From Rhynchospora pubera (taxonomy: Eukaryota; Streptophyta; Magnoliopsida; Poales; Cyperaceae), in the NCBI GenBank assembly GCA_028095005.1, contig CM051460.1, forward strand, positions 186,232,742 through 186,296,741: a DNA stretch of 64,000 bases. Direction: 5' to 3'. The translations under genes and the position numbers were made by a program. Under the pieces are notes generated by a model. It was given only the letters and a program-made list of their open reading frames with translations. It was not told where the DNA came from and made no database searches. Positions 50,602-62,794 of the stretch are shown piece by piece; position 1 is the first letter of the stretch, and each line of letters opens with the position of its first letter.

Positions 50602-50849
50602 TTATAATCATATCTTTTCCCATTAATGATTATCAATTATATATTATATATATAACGATATGGGTAAATAACGGTTACGAAATAGCGTTACCCTTACCCT
50701 TACCCAATAAATTAACAAAAAAATTTTCTTACCCATACCCATACCCGATAACTTAACGAAAATAAAACCTTACCCATACCCGTCTTATCGAATACGATAC
50801 GGGTAGGGTAAACGATTAAAAGGGTACCGTTGACGGCACTAGCCAAGAC

Positions 50850-52087
50850 CACACCCACAAGCCACGAATCGGCCACCTCCACCGTCGCCAGGTCTCACCC
50901 AACCCAACCCAACCTTTGAGTTTGAGGCCTCTACCTTTTTGCTTTCTGAGCGACAATCTTGATTCCTGACCACTAGCATGTTTCCACGTAGTAATCCCAT
51001 TTTGTGTGGGACCCTGCGGATTTGTCACGCAAACCACACAGATAGTATTCTGTATTTCTCGTTCTCTGCTCTGCTGCCTAAAATGCGCAGGAGCCAGGAG
51101 GTGAGGTGGGGTTGATGGTTGGCGGATTTTGTAAGAATACGTAAATCAATTTGAGTAGGAGATCTCGCTGTCTGGATTAATTTTTGCCAACAAAAATTAT
51201 TTGAGAATCATGGCAACTGATTTATGATTCATCAACCTCAAATGATTTGAATTAATTATTTTGGTCTTGTTGCAAATATTTGATCAGGTATTAAATAATT
51301 TTTAAAATAGTATCCAATTTGATGCATGGTAAATAAACTAAATAGCGTTATTTCTAAAAAAATGCAGTTATTTTCTCCCCAATATTATTTGATAGGAGTT
51401 TCCAAGTCCACATATAAGTTTTTATTTTATTTTTTAAGTTCGCATATAAGCTGGTTGTATCAGATAATATTATTCGTTGTGGTAGATGCATGTCAGTTTG
51501 ACACTGACTATACAGTTTTGAACTTTTGGTCAAATAAAACACAGAGGTTAATTACGTCTTTTTGTTATTGTTTGTCAAACATCCATTCGCTGCTAGCCTG
51601 CTACTACTTGATGGTCAATGTTGCAATCATCACTTTTCACCTGAGGTAAATTTTCAATGTTTGGTACTTTTCAGTCTTATCAGGATAGTGCATAAAGCAA
51701 CTATACATCGATCGGAAGTCAAATTGTTGTTCTTCTAAACACTTTTAGACGTGGTTTTTACTAAACAGACTATCAAATCTAGCCACAATTTTCACTGGTT
51801 TTTCTAGCTTCCAATTAAAGATGAATGTGTGGTTAAAATAAACAGTCTACTTAACCATGCCCATTTAATTTAACCTCCAATGACGAGTACGTGGGTTAAA
51901 GTAAGCAGTTTACTTATCCTAGCATCTAAATTAATTAAAAGTATAAGGATCCAATGATGGGTAAGATTATTTGGATATATAAACCATGACGAGGACGTGG
52001 TTAAACTAATGGGTTACTTTAACCTCCATACATAATTGTCACTCGATCTACCTTCTCACGAGCAAGATTATTTGGATATATAAACCA

Positions 52088-52154
<67 letters not shown>

Positions 52155-54281
52155 TCTTATTTTTTTCCCCCCATGTGAAACCTTATACTTACATATATAA
52201 TAGATTAATGAATTCTTTCATATCTTACGTTCCACTTGATGAAATAAGATCCAATGATTTGTCGTAATCACCCGAGATGCGGTGTGTTAAGTGCGACTTG
52301 AATTTTATTTTAAGGATCACGATATATGGGTAAGGATCTCTTAATAATATTTTTACTCCAAAAGTACGCCAATAATTAATACTCAAATTTATATTTTAAA
52401 ATTCAGTAATTTGGGCATATCTTTATTTTATATATGTATCAGATAATAAACTGATGGAAGTTGGTGCAAATGTATTTTAACGATTTGCACTAAAATGCAT
52501 GAAAATTTTATAAACGGACAATACATGACAACGACAATATGTTCGTAATATTTTAAAATTTTTCTAAACATGATCAAAAGGGTATTGCTAAGATTATCAA
52601 ATTTAATCCGTTGCTTACAACTACGTTCAATTTTCCAAACTGCATTCTTCCGGATCGTTGATGTTTTAATATGCAATTATGTCTATAATTTTTCAATTTT
52701 ACATCTAGTTCTGCTTTTTAAATGCGTGCTCTCAGAAGCCAAATGAGGATTGTATTTTACATTATCAGATTTAGATGTCTATCTTACATATTATTACCGT
52801 TTTAAATTCTAGATTTTATTTTACGTATAGTCGATTGCACTAGCAAGAGCGACGGTTGCTTAAAAAAAACCCGAAAATATGAAGAAAAATACATAAATTG
52901 CTAACTTTTTTTTTTTTCCAGAAATCGTTAAACATCTATGTACAAGTTGAATGAAGCAATTTTTCCTTATCCTAACCGAAAACAACAAGCAGTTAAATCA
53001 CCTTTCTGGCTTGATCCAACTCAAAAGGCAGACTTTGTCATCCCACTTAAACCAAGTATCTCTAAATCACTCGCCAACGCACATTCTGATAATAATTATA
53101 CATACACCTCCCCATTCACATGCTAAACATAAAAAAAGAAAGGGAATAATATAATACTCCCTATGACAAAATAGAATAAACCCATAAACCCCCAATGATG
53201 GGAACAAGAGGATTTCAACATGGCAGAGAAAAACCCTATCCTACAATATAGAAGGGAACCGGATAAGCATATAAATATATAATTGGTGAACCAACCTGCT
53301 TGCAAGTAAACTAGACTTGCAAGTAAATCCAACACCAAACTTACATCTACTTCTCTATTAATCTTTACTGCTACAACTAGAACTAGAATATGAGAATATC
53401 CCTTGATTTTTATGTGGGGAATTGGGTTTTAGGGCAAAAACAAAATATTGGATAAGGATGGGTTTTTGACAGCGTTGTAACAAGGTAGGGTTAGAATTGC
53501 AAAGCACCACACGGCTCAATCATTTTATTTATTAGTCTCTTTTTCTTTCACCTCTGCCTATTTTGCAAATCATGCTATGTCCAGAGAAGAAACCGATAAT
53601 TTTTTGGATAATTGCTCCTCCCTGGACTCCTCCCGCTCTGAAATTAATTCTTTATCCACATGCGCACTTTTAGGGGATCAATTTTTCATATAAACCCTTT
53701 CAACTTCTATAATGAAAACCAGATCCTAGATACCGTTTCTTGTTGGCTCTTTTACTGGACCGAATGGAAAAAAGTCATATTAAAAAGCTGCTAAACACCG
53801 GCATTTTAGAATAACACATCATAGAATAACTAATTAAAATGAGATGTTAGCTTGTTTCAAGTTTTAGTTATCAGTATTCTTGCATAACGTCAATAAGATA
53901 ATGACTTACTATTATGTTTGTTTCAGCAAAACTAAGCGTGCTACTAATTTATTAACTTTTTAAATATACAATTGAATTATGTCATATTAAATCTTTGTTT
54001 CAAAGCAAATTTTGCCAATACACTACATATGATTGTACGAAATCCACATAAAAGTACATTTGTTTCAAAAATTTGTTAGCTTGGGTCTGCCCCACTTTTA
54101 TCAAAAAAACATACACATTACCATTTTAATAGCAACACTGAGAAGTATATCTACACAATCACACATAGATACACTAGTAAGTCCATAAGGGTCTATATCA
54201 AAGCAAATAACTTCCCACGGTTCATAAACAAAAGTGTGCCTCATTTTAAATTCAAACCCCCTGGTCCCAAGCCAGGTCTTG
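50850..54281. other. Intergenic region upstream of the MAPKKK gene
   Basis: No protein family is recognisable in about 3.4 kb. It contains a (TA)n microsatellite at 52089-52151 and repeated 'ggttaaa.ta' words with 'ccatgacgag.acgtgg' around 51870-52010. The segment at 52930-53340 is A-rich without domains. Confidence 0.45.
52089..52151. repeat. (AT)n microsatellite
   Basis: About 31 uninterrupted AT units. Confidence 0.95.
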
Positions 54282-54289
54282 TATAAATA
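54282..54289 (+). promoter_or_regulatory. TATA box of the MAPKKK gene
   Basis: TATAAATA lies 106 bp upstream of the start codon at 54388, consistent with transcription starting near 54310-54320 and a short leader. Confidence 0.65.
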
Positions 54290-54387
54290 GCAGAAGCCTC
54301 TCACAACCTTTTAAGACCCATTTCTCTTCTGTTCCATCACCTCTTCAATTGAAAAAGAAAAGAAAAGCTCCTCTTTCAACCCCTATA

Positions 54388-55914
54388 ATGGAGAAGAGGA
54401 GCTGGATTCGTGGAAACCTTATCGGATCAGGCTCCTTCGGCTCTGTTAGCCTCGCCAATGACAAGTCCACCGGACGGATTTTCGCTGTTAAATCCGTAAA
54501 CCCGACATCTTCTTCGCCTCTTTCGATCTTGTCATTGGAAAATGAAATAGAGATTCTCAAGAAGGTCAATTCACCTCATATTGTATCTTATTTTGGCGAT
54601 GATACAACAAAGGAGGCCAATTTGGTCATGCGCCGAAATCTTCACATGGAGTTCGTACCGGGGGGTACCGTCGCTGAGCTGGCGGTTAAGAAAAGAGGAC
54701 TGGAGGAGAGAGAGCTACGTGGGTATGCTAGATGCTTGACACATGCCTTGCATTATCTGCACTTAGTTGCCGGCATAGTGCACTGTGATGTAAAGGGGCA
54801 GAATTTGCTTGTTGGGTCGGGCCCAGATGGCGCCAAGCTATCGGATTTTGGATCCGCCAAGTATCTAGCCGACGTAGAGAAAGGGGTGAATTTTATTGGT
54901 GGCACTCCCTATTGGATGGCGCCGGAAGTGGCGAGAGGAGAGGCACCGAGCCCAGCCTCTGATGTGTGGTCTCTCGGTTGTACCGTTCTTGAGATGACCA
55001 CTGGGTCCCACCCATGGGCTGAGCTTGGACTCGGCAACACTGACGTGGCCGGGTTGTTGGTCCGGATTGGGTACGGTGGAATTTTACCGAAATACCCAGC
55101 CAACATGTCGAATGACGCAACGGATTTTCTCGACAAATGCTTAAAGTTCAGCCCAATTAACCGGTGGGATTGCGAGAAATTGCTTCGTCATCCCTTCCTA
55201 GCTGACGTGGCGGAAACCGATTCAACGGGCCCGTCTCCACGAGGTGTCCTAGATTGGGACAGCGAGGAATTCGGAGATGAGAATGAAGAAAACGAGTATG
55301 AATTTGGTGATTTGGAAGAAGAGCTATTTGGTTCTGCAATGGAGCGAGTAAGCGCTCTCTGTTCTGAGGAGGAGAGTTTGGAATGGGACAGTGATGGCTG
55401 GGAGACTGTCAGGTGGGGCCTGGAGGTACAGGAAAGGACCGAATCAGAAATTTTGGATTGTGAGAGGGGGCCAGTGGAAAGTGGGGAAATGGGTGGAGAA
55501 GGTGTCAGCGAAGCAAGTGGGAATTGGGTGTGTGGGGAGGAAAGAAGGGATTTCGGTTGCAGTAACTGTGACTGCGGCGGGTGTTTTTATTGTGACTGTT
55601 GCTGCTGCAAGTGCAGTTGCAAAGGTTGTTTGGTTGGCCCAATTGGGGCCTTGGTTTGTTGCAAGGTTTTATTGATTTTTTATTGTTTAATAACCAATTT
55701 GTTATTGGAAGTTATGAGATTTATAATGATAATAAAATTATGTTTGCAATTCAATTGTTCTTATTTTGGATTTGGTTGTGTCTGTTTTGTGTTTTGCATG
55801 ACTGATTTAGCTATTTTTAATTTATTCGGTACAATAACACACATAGTTGTGCTGAGAGGGAATTTATTCGGTACAATGCCTTTTTTTTTCTGGCGAAGTG
55901 TTGTTCTCTGGTAG
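54388..55914 (+). CDS. MAP kinase kinase kinase, MEKK-like MAPKKK17/18 type
   Basis: A single exon, as usual for this subgroup. I start at ATG 54388 (MEKRSWIRG), because no ATG lies upstream in frame. The kinase domain covers about residues 6-271: glycine loop GSGSFGSV (13-20), ATP-binding Lys35, catalytic loop HCDVKGQN (His-Cys-Asp in place of HRD, usual in this subgroup), DFG 153-155, activation segment GTPYWMAPE (172-180) and DVWSLGC. Relatives activate MAP kinase kinases, notably in abscisic-acid and stress signalling. An acidic linker (285-345) follows. The C-terminus is odd: a cysteine cluster (about 11 Cys between 391 and 414), then about 80 hydrophobic residues encoded by AT-rich DNA that looks like 3' untranslated sequence. 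A lost stop or a frameshift near residue 340-420 is possible. Kinase identity is firm, the C-terminal end is not. Confidence 0.9.
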   Translation: MEKRSWIRGNLIGSGSFGSVSLANDKSTGRIFAVKSVNPTSSSPLSILSLENEIEILKKVNSPHIVSYFGDDTTKEANLVMRRNLHMEFVPGGTVAELAVKKRGLEERELRGYARCLTHALHYLHLVAGIVHCDVKGQNLLVGSGPDGAKLSDFGSAKYLADVEKGVNFIGGTPYWMAPEVARGEAPSPASDVWSLGCTVLEMTTGSHPWAELGLGNTDVAGLLVRIGYGGILPKYPANMSNDATDFLDKCLKFSPINRWDCEKLLRHPFLADVAETDSTGPSPRGVLDWDSEEFGDENEENEYEFGDLEEELFGSAMERVSALCSEEESLEWDSDGWETVRWGLEVQERTESEILDCERGPVESGEMGGEGVSEASGNWVCGEERRDFGCSNCDCGGCFYCDCCCCKCSCKGCLVGPIGALVCCKVLLIFYCLITNLLLEVMRFIMIIKLCLQFNCSYFGFGCVCFVFCMTDLAIFNLFGTITHIVVLRGNLFGTMPFFFWRSVVLW

Positions 55915-56179
55915 TTGTACAGTTGATGCTTTCCAAACAAGAATCTTGACAGAGACAAAAACAGGTTGAACAGAATATGATGGAATTATTCAGTTTATTA
56001 AAACTTTATATTATTAATTAACAACGCTTAATTAGGAGTCAGAGATCTTCAACAACCATTTGATGTACCAAATTACAAAATCAGAATTTTAAATGGCTAT
56101 CTAGAACAGATAATTCATGTATAATCATGCTATTTCTATAGAGTAATTTTCCAGAAATTATAAGTGCGATCGGCAAATA

Positions 56180-56420
56180 TACCATCCCAGCCATCGCTAA
56201 ATACAAAGTGAACATATACAGTAAATAAGGTGAACATATAGACAATCTAAGTGAACACTTACAAACAAAAAAGTGTTGTCATCACTTATTCAGAAGTTTA
56301 CATGCATATTCAACTTATTTTCATTGAACTTATTTGTTTGTATGTGTTCACTTAGATCGTTTATATGTTCACTTTGTTTGCTGTATATGTTCACTTTATT
56401 TGGCGATGGCAGGGATGGTA
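56180..56420. mobile_element. Fold-back MITE, copy A
   Basis: The left arm (accatcccagccatcgc, then aaagtgaacatatac) is inverted at the right arm (gtatatgttcacttt, then gcgatggcagggatggt). The arms also share gatctaagtgaacac-type words. About 240 bp, non-coding. Confidence 0.65.
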
Positions 56421-57003
56421 AATTACATATGACAGTAATCAATTTCCGTAATTTTCTGTTTTTAAAAAGCTGGAGTATCCTTTTGCCAACTCCATACTGC
56501 ATTTAGGCCCGTCAATGTTGACACGTTTATACGTTTTAATATTTCATCTAGCCCAGTGAAACGTTAAACGGAGTTCAAAATTCTTACGTTTGGACCGGTG
56601 AGACGTAAGTGAAAATGGGCCAACTAATTCCGTTTAAATGTTTTAATGTTTTCTTAATGAATTTTTGTGTTGTTTAAACAAGTGAAACATTAAACGAAAG
56701 CAAAAAATACTTACGTTTACTAAGTGAAACGTTAAACGTTACAAAAAAATTTATGCCTCTTAAACGGAACATTAAACATAAGAGGTTATTTAAGTTAACA
56801 ACGTGAACGTTTGACAGGTATAACAACATTACTACTGTATAGGAAATAATAAAAAAAAAAAACCAAACCATAAAGAGCACGGGTACCATATGTCCATGTC
56901 AAAACGCAAAACGAGAAAAGAACATATACAGGAAATGTGACAGCAAAAATAGATTGATAACAAGTAGGCGCAAAACAAGGGAAATTGATTACTGCGTATG
57001 CAT

Positions 57004-57243
57004 TATCATCCCTGTGATCGTTAAATATAAAGTGAATATATATACAACAAACAATAGACGATCTAAGTGAACACATACAAACAAATAAGTTCAATGAAAA
57101 TAAGTTGAATATGCATGTAAACTTCTAAACAAGTGATGACAATACTTATTTGTTTTTAAGCGTTCACTTAAATCGTTCATATATTCGCCTTGTTTGCTGT
57201 ATATGTTCACTTTGTATTTAACGAATGGCAAAACTGCAGTATA
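57004..57243. mobile_element. Fold-back MITE, copy B
   Basis: It has the same sequence as copy A, more diverged at its ends: atcatccctgtgatcgttaa at the left, taacgaatggcaaaactg at the right. Its right end lies about 10 bp from the MULE target duplication. Confidence 0.6.
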
Positions 57244-57347
57244 AGTTATCATTCCGCAGTAGCCGAAATTTTGTAAAATAATATTAAAATAATATAATCC
57301 AATAAAATTAATATCAATTTAATCAATTTAATATAAATAGTATCGTA

Positions 57348-57436
57348 AGATCGGAATCCAGGATTCCGAACGTTAGATCAGATTCTGGGATTCCGATCTA
57401 ACGTTAGATCGGAATCCTGGATTCCGATCTAACGTT
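57348..57436. repeat. Palindromic array in the left MULE TIR
   Basis: About three units of the type gatcggaatcc-n-ggattccgatc joined by taacgtta, each a near-perfect inverted repeat. Confidence 0.85.
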
Positions 57437-57848
57437 TACGATATAACTCAGCTCCGGACCTCCTTTCCGCGCGCGAGCACAGTAAGTTTAATTTTTTTTA
57501 TTTTATTTTATTATTTATTTATTTAGTTTATTAGTTTTTAATTTAGTTAATTAAATAAAAAAATAAATAAAATATTCCAAAAATATTTAAAAAATCGTAA
57601 AAAATGAGGAAAAATAAAATTTAAAATTATATCTAATTTATTAATTATATTAGATTTTTTTTTGTTGTCTTTTTATTTGTTTATTAACTACTTAATTAAT
57701 TAGAAAAATAGATAATAAATTATAAAATTATTTAAAAAATACGGAAAAATAAGAAAAATTCATATGAAAATTTATGTGTAATTAATTTTTTTTTTTTTGC
57801 TTTTAATAATTAAGATTTTGATAATTAAATATGAGAAAAATTAGAACT

Positions 57849-58249
57849 GAAAAAACAGCTCCGGATTCGAAAAGTTTGGCGCTAGAAAAATAGGAAATAC
57901 GCTCTGAAAAATTCTAACAAAAATACTAAGCTGTTAATTGGCGGACCAATTTTTCTAAACTTAAATTTCAAAATTTTTAGGCGTACCATTTGTTCAAAAC
58001 AAAAATGACAAAGGATGAAGATAGTCACACTTTCAAGTGAAAAAACAGCGTTGGATTCGAAAAGTTTGGCGCTAGAAAAATATGAAATACGCTCTGAAAA
58101 ATTGTATCAAAAATACTGAGCTGTTAATTGGCGGACCTATTTTCCTAAACTTAAATTTCAAAATTTTTAGGCGTACCATTTGTTCAAAACAAAAATGACA
58201 AAGGATGAAGATAGTCACACTTTCAATTGATAAAACAGCTCTGGATTCA
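57849..58249. repeat. 190-bp tandem repeat inside the MULE
   Basis: Two full copies (57851-58040 and 58041-58230) and about 20 bp of a third. Words such as ggattcgaaaagtttggcgc and gctgttaattggcggacc repeat at exactly 190 bp. It lies between the transposase stop codon and the left TIR. Confidence 0.9.
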
Positions 58250-58342
58250 ACGTAGTATTACGAATATTACAATTATTACATTATCACATTAATTAAAAGT
58301 ACAATTCAACTAAATATTACATTATCACCACAAAAATTACAA

Positions 58343-61300
58343 TTATTTTCTTCCTCCTCTTGCAAAATTAGTTATTCTTGCGCCAAGACGTAAAATTCCA
58401 CCACGTATTCCGGTTTGTGCTCTGCTACTCGATGCTCCTTGACTATCCCTTGTAATTGATGTCCCCTGACTTGTGACATACCTAGCAGAACTTGAGCGTG
58501 GATCCACGCTAATGGAATTTCGGCGTGGTTCATTTCCTCCTATACCAAGACTAATACGACTTTGAGTTCGTGGATCTACGCTAACAGAACTTCGGCCAGG
58601 TTGAACTGGCTCCCTGGAAAAAGAACTTTCACCTCGGTTACCTGTTGAAGGCGGAGCTCTATTCCTTGTACTTGTTCGTCTATGCGTGTTGGCACGCCTA
58701 CCAGATTGAAGTTCCTCCAAAGAGATAGGTGGTTGTGGGTTGTTGTCCTCTGTGGTTCTTCTTTTTTTATTTTTATTATTTCGCATTGCATCCATCCACA
58801 TCCAATCACGGTCCTTCTTTCGCCGCCCCCGATTAATCATATTCTTATCAGGGAACACCATAGGTCCATCGTAGCGAGGCCAGTTCTCTTCGTCTTCATA
58901 GCAGTGGAAGTCACTTGATGACCATATTTTAACCATGTTCTCTGTACTATATAGTGGGTCTATAAATTCATCTACTTCCCATCTATATGTATCGCATATG
59001 GCAACAACATGAGCACATGGTATTCCGGTCAGTTGAGGTTTTTGACATTTGCACGTCACACGCCTGGTTGGTAGTTGAGGATCTTCCGGTTGATAATTGC
59101 GGTTGATGAGAACTTTGTACTTCCACGTTCTTCCAGGGAAATCTTTCTCGTTGGGCACCTGTACTTCGAACTCTCCACGTTCAATATCAATGGTTACCAC
59201 AGTCATCAGCGCTGTAATTATTAAAATATATAAAAAAAAATGTAAATATAAATGAAGGTTAATTTTTAGTAAATATTAAAATATCAATGCTTACCCGCTT
59301 TAAGAGTATGCTTCATGACTTTTAATTGCACCTCTTTTGGCCACCATTCTCCATCTGCCTGTCTTCCCAATGCTATTTGCTTCCTTTCATTAAACCACTG
59401 CACAGTCTTGTACCAAGTGCCTTCTACGAGTCCAACAACTGGGAGTCTTCTCTCAACCTTGTACCGGCTATTTAGACTTTCAGATCCGTTACTAGTCATA
59501 AAACCCCCAACGTGCACCAGTGTCAAAAGTTTGTGCCCATCTCTCTGGTCTCATTCGCTCATTGGTATCTGTCTCGTTTTCTTTACCACACTTCTTAAGA
59601 TAATCGATAACTTCAGGGTTTGTCACTCGGAGTTCCTCCCACATTTTCATGAATGGTCGTTTCTTTTTCTTGTTAGCCAACTTATTTCTAAATTTGTGTG
59701 GTATACCTTTGTCTTTACCAGAAACCTTGTACACATTTTCACATAAATGTTGCATACAATACCGATGTACGGCCAATGCAGGCTCCGCACTTTCTTGCCA
59801 TCCGTACTGTGGTCTTTTAAACATGTTCCTTATTCCCCAATGACGGTCTGAGACAACACAAAATTTTTTTGGTCCCACCACTTGTTCCCTTAGAAATTTC
59901 ATGAACCAACCCCAGCAAGCTTCATCCTCCGTTCTCACTAAAGCAAATGCTAACGGAACAAGCCGTTGCTCAGGATCGTAACCGCAAGCCGCTAAGAATT
60001 TACCCTTATAGCGACCTGATAAGAAAGAGGCATCAATGCTAATCACGGGCCTAATATACGGAACCGCCGCGATACAAGGCCCGAATGCCCATGCTGCTGC
60101 TTCGAACATAGCTCTGTTCGGATCACCTACGCTTTTAAACAACCACTTTATCTGCGTGCCGGGTGTCGTCCTCTGTATAGCCAATAAAAGACTCGGTAGT
60201 TTGTTGTACGAATCTTCCCATGAACCAAAAAGATGTTCGATTGCTCTTTCTCGTCCCCGCCAAATCTTGTTATAAGTGGGCACCACATTCGGGTATTCTT
60301 TCTCCAGTAGAGATTTAACGTCGGGTAAGGAAATACCGACATCTCTCTTTACTGCATTTGTAATACAGTTGGCGATAACCTCAGCCGTTAAATTATCATG
60401 TGTGAAGTCTCCGGCCCTCCTCACGCATGTATGCTCGTGTTCATTCGTTATTATCTTCCAAAATTTGCCTTCTCTTTCTGTACGGGCATACATATGCCAC
60501 TTACAACCATATTCCTTACAGTTCAATATTAATTTTTTCGGAGAACTAGCAGTGGTTTTATGTTGTACATTTAAACGTAATGAGTATTTTTGACACTCTC
60601 CTATGAGTTGCTCTTTCGAGAAAAAAATTGTCCCTTCTGCTAATGGCCCTGATCCATGAGGTTGAGACGGTTGAGGTACGGAATTTCTATACTCAGAAAT
60701 ATCTAGAAATTGCCCTACGGGATGGTATGTTTCTGTCCTTCCTGTAAGGTAATACTGGTGATTGGGGTTCACGTTTGATTGGGGTCCACCATCGATTCCC
60801 TCTGACTCAAATAAGTCCACTTCTTCATCACTAAAGTCCTCACCTGTTGCATAGTCTGACTGAAAACCGGGACCTCGGTCGTATTAATCATCGAGTCGAC
60901 GTGTTTCTTCTTCGTTTTCTTCGTTTACTTGAACAACATCTTCTTCTTCTTGTGGCCGGCCGTGCCTACTACTACTACTACCACCATGTTCTTGCCTACT
61001 ACTACCACCATGTTCCCAAGTGCCTTGACCGGTGTGAGACTCGTAGTATGTACCTTCTTCTTCCTGAAGTGTACTATCACGAGGATCTATACTGTTAGGG
61101 TCCCAAGGATCCCAATCTAATGTAATGGTTTCATTCTCTTCATCTTGATTGGTTGCATTTGGTTGTTGGTGTTCTTCTTCCTCATAATTTTGTTGTTCAT
61201 TATAATTATAATTATAATAACCACCTAATTATAATAAAAAAAATGTGTTATAATCACATACAAAAATTGTACAATTTGGATAGTTGTTATAATCATTGTA

Positions 61301-61909
61301 CAAAAATTGTACAATTTGGATAGTTGTACAAAAATGTGTTATAATTGTTCTTATTAAAAGCCATTTCTAGAAATTGTTCTTATTTATGTTTTTATGCATA
61401 GTTAATATTATTAAATCGCATTTTCATAGTTATTATTATTCTATAGTTAATATGATTTTAATATGATTTTAATATGATTTTAATTATTATTCTATAATTA
61501 TTATTTTCATAGTTAATATTAATATAAATATATATATCTAAGCAAATAATTCTATTATTCCAAAAATAAATGTCACATAATTAAATTCAAAATTAAATTT
61601 ACCTTGTGCCGGAAGTAAATCGACATGCATTTCTAGACCATCAAGTCGCCTTGCCTCAAAGCACTCGTGTTGAACGTATCGCCATTCATTTTGAGAGTTC
61701 ACCGGCAAAATAATTTGTTGAAACCTTCCGTCCATAATTACGTTGAAACGCGGAACAATTCTCAAATTGAACTCACCTTGATAAATTCCCAATGAGGACA
61801 AAATTATTTGTTTAATAGATTCATAATCAGTTTGTGGAAAAACATCAAAACGAAAATTATTTGCTGGATTAAAGGGAGATTGATTGACAAAAACACTAAT
61901 TGAATACAT
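58343..61909 (-). pseudogene. MULE transposase (MURA type, SWIM zinc finger), disrupted
   Basis: The model has three exons on the - strand: 61909-61603, 61224-59295 and 59211-58343, with GT-AG introns of 378 and 83 bp. Exon 1 is the short N-terminal domain (MYSISVFVN...). Exon 2 has a Glu-rich linker, a MuDR-type DNA-binding zinc region (LNCKEYGCKWHMYA...HEHTC) and the transposase core: ISIDASFLSGRYKG, VVSDRHWGIRN, and a C...H pair in YCMQHLCENV. Exon 3 has the SWIM finger CKC-x7-GIPCAH and an Arg/Ser-rich tail. Two lesions are seen. One is an in-frame TAA at 60886-60884, between RRLDD and YDRGPGF. The other is one extra base around 59500-59508 (T4/G5 run) between RWGF and MTSNGSESLNS. Exon lengths sum to 3106 nt, exactly one more than 1035 codons. 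Otherwise intact. Confidence 0.92.
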
Positions 61910-62088
61910 TTCTATATGACTAAGAATTAATTGGAAAAGATAGATGATATTAAGATTGTGATAACGACCAACTTTTTATAGTGATAAGATCGGAATTTGA
62001 GATTCCGATATTAGCAAACAGATTTAAAAGTTCACGTCAATTCCCGATCAAATCAAATAATTTGCCGCAGTGTGCTCAACTTATTGCT

Positions 62089-62211
62089 TAGATCGGAATC
62101 TTGGATTCCGATCTAAGATTAGATCGGATTCTCAGATTCCGATCTAAGCTTAGGTCGGAATCCAGGAATCCTATCTAAGCTTAGATCGGAATCCAGGATT
62201 CCGATCTAAGC
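62089..62211. repeat. Palindromic array upstream of the MULE transposase
   Basis: Four units of about 31 bp, of the type ttagatcggaatc..n..gattccgatctaagc, lie 180-300 bp before the transposase start codon. A lone unit is at 61985-62010. These are the same units as in the TIRs. Confidence 0.85.
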
Positions 62212-62794
62212 ATGTCAGGAATCCACCGCCCAATCAAATCAGTTTTTGGTCTTTTTCCCTTTTTACTGTTATTTATTTTATTAATTTAATAATATTTATT
62301 ATAAATATTTTAATTATATTAATTAATAAATTAAAATTTAAATATATATATTATATTTTTTGTAATTAAAATTGATTTATTAATAAATTATCATATTCAT
62401 TAATTATCATATTCATTAATTAAAAAAATAGTTAAAAAAATAATAGCTCAATATATATTATATTATTTTTTACTGTTTTCAATTTAAGTAAATTAATAAT
62501 TATATTTTAATTAAAATTGTAAAATTAAATTAATAATTTATATTGTTTTGTAAATTAAATTAAAGTAGTTAAAAAAATAATAGCTCAATCAAATTAAATT
62601 AATTACTTCAAACAACTAAATAAGATTTTATTACAGGCAGATTTTATTAATTTATTATTTTATCTTCAAAATATATTACTAAAATTTCATAATATATTAT
62701 TTTAATATTAAAATTTTATATATTTAATTAATTTTTATGATAGAAGTACAATAAAACCATGAAAAACGACAAAATTGAGCAGTTACAGCACTGT

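Larger units (their letters stand above)
43122..50841. mobile_element. hAT-type element carrying a Helitron
   Basis: The left terminus TAGGGCTGTCAATGG and the inverse right terminus TAGTGCCGTCAACGG form TIRs of the hAT TAGGG..TGTCAA type. The flanks are an exact 8-bp repeat, GCCAAGAC (43114-43121 and 50842-50849), diagnostic for hAT. Both ends then carry many tacccgtaccc/gggtagggta words. The left arm (to about 43.5 kb) and right arm (50602-50841) are AT-rich and non-coding. Everything between is the Helitron, so the hAT element was the target of a later Helitron insertion. Confidence 0.8.
55915..57253. other. Intergenic region with paired fold-back repeats
   Basis: Between the kinase gene and the MULE there is no gene. 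It holds the two fold-back copies at 56180-56420 and 57004-57243. Between them (56540-56780) the words gtgaaacgttaaacg and ttacgttt recur several times. Confidence 0.5.

Noticed and set aside
55391..55675. Alternative + frame over the MAPKKK C-terminus
   Set aside because: It is Ala/Val-rich and could reflect a frameshift, but no recognised domain supports it over the main frame. It is kept only as a question in the MAPKKK finding.
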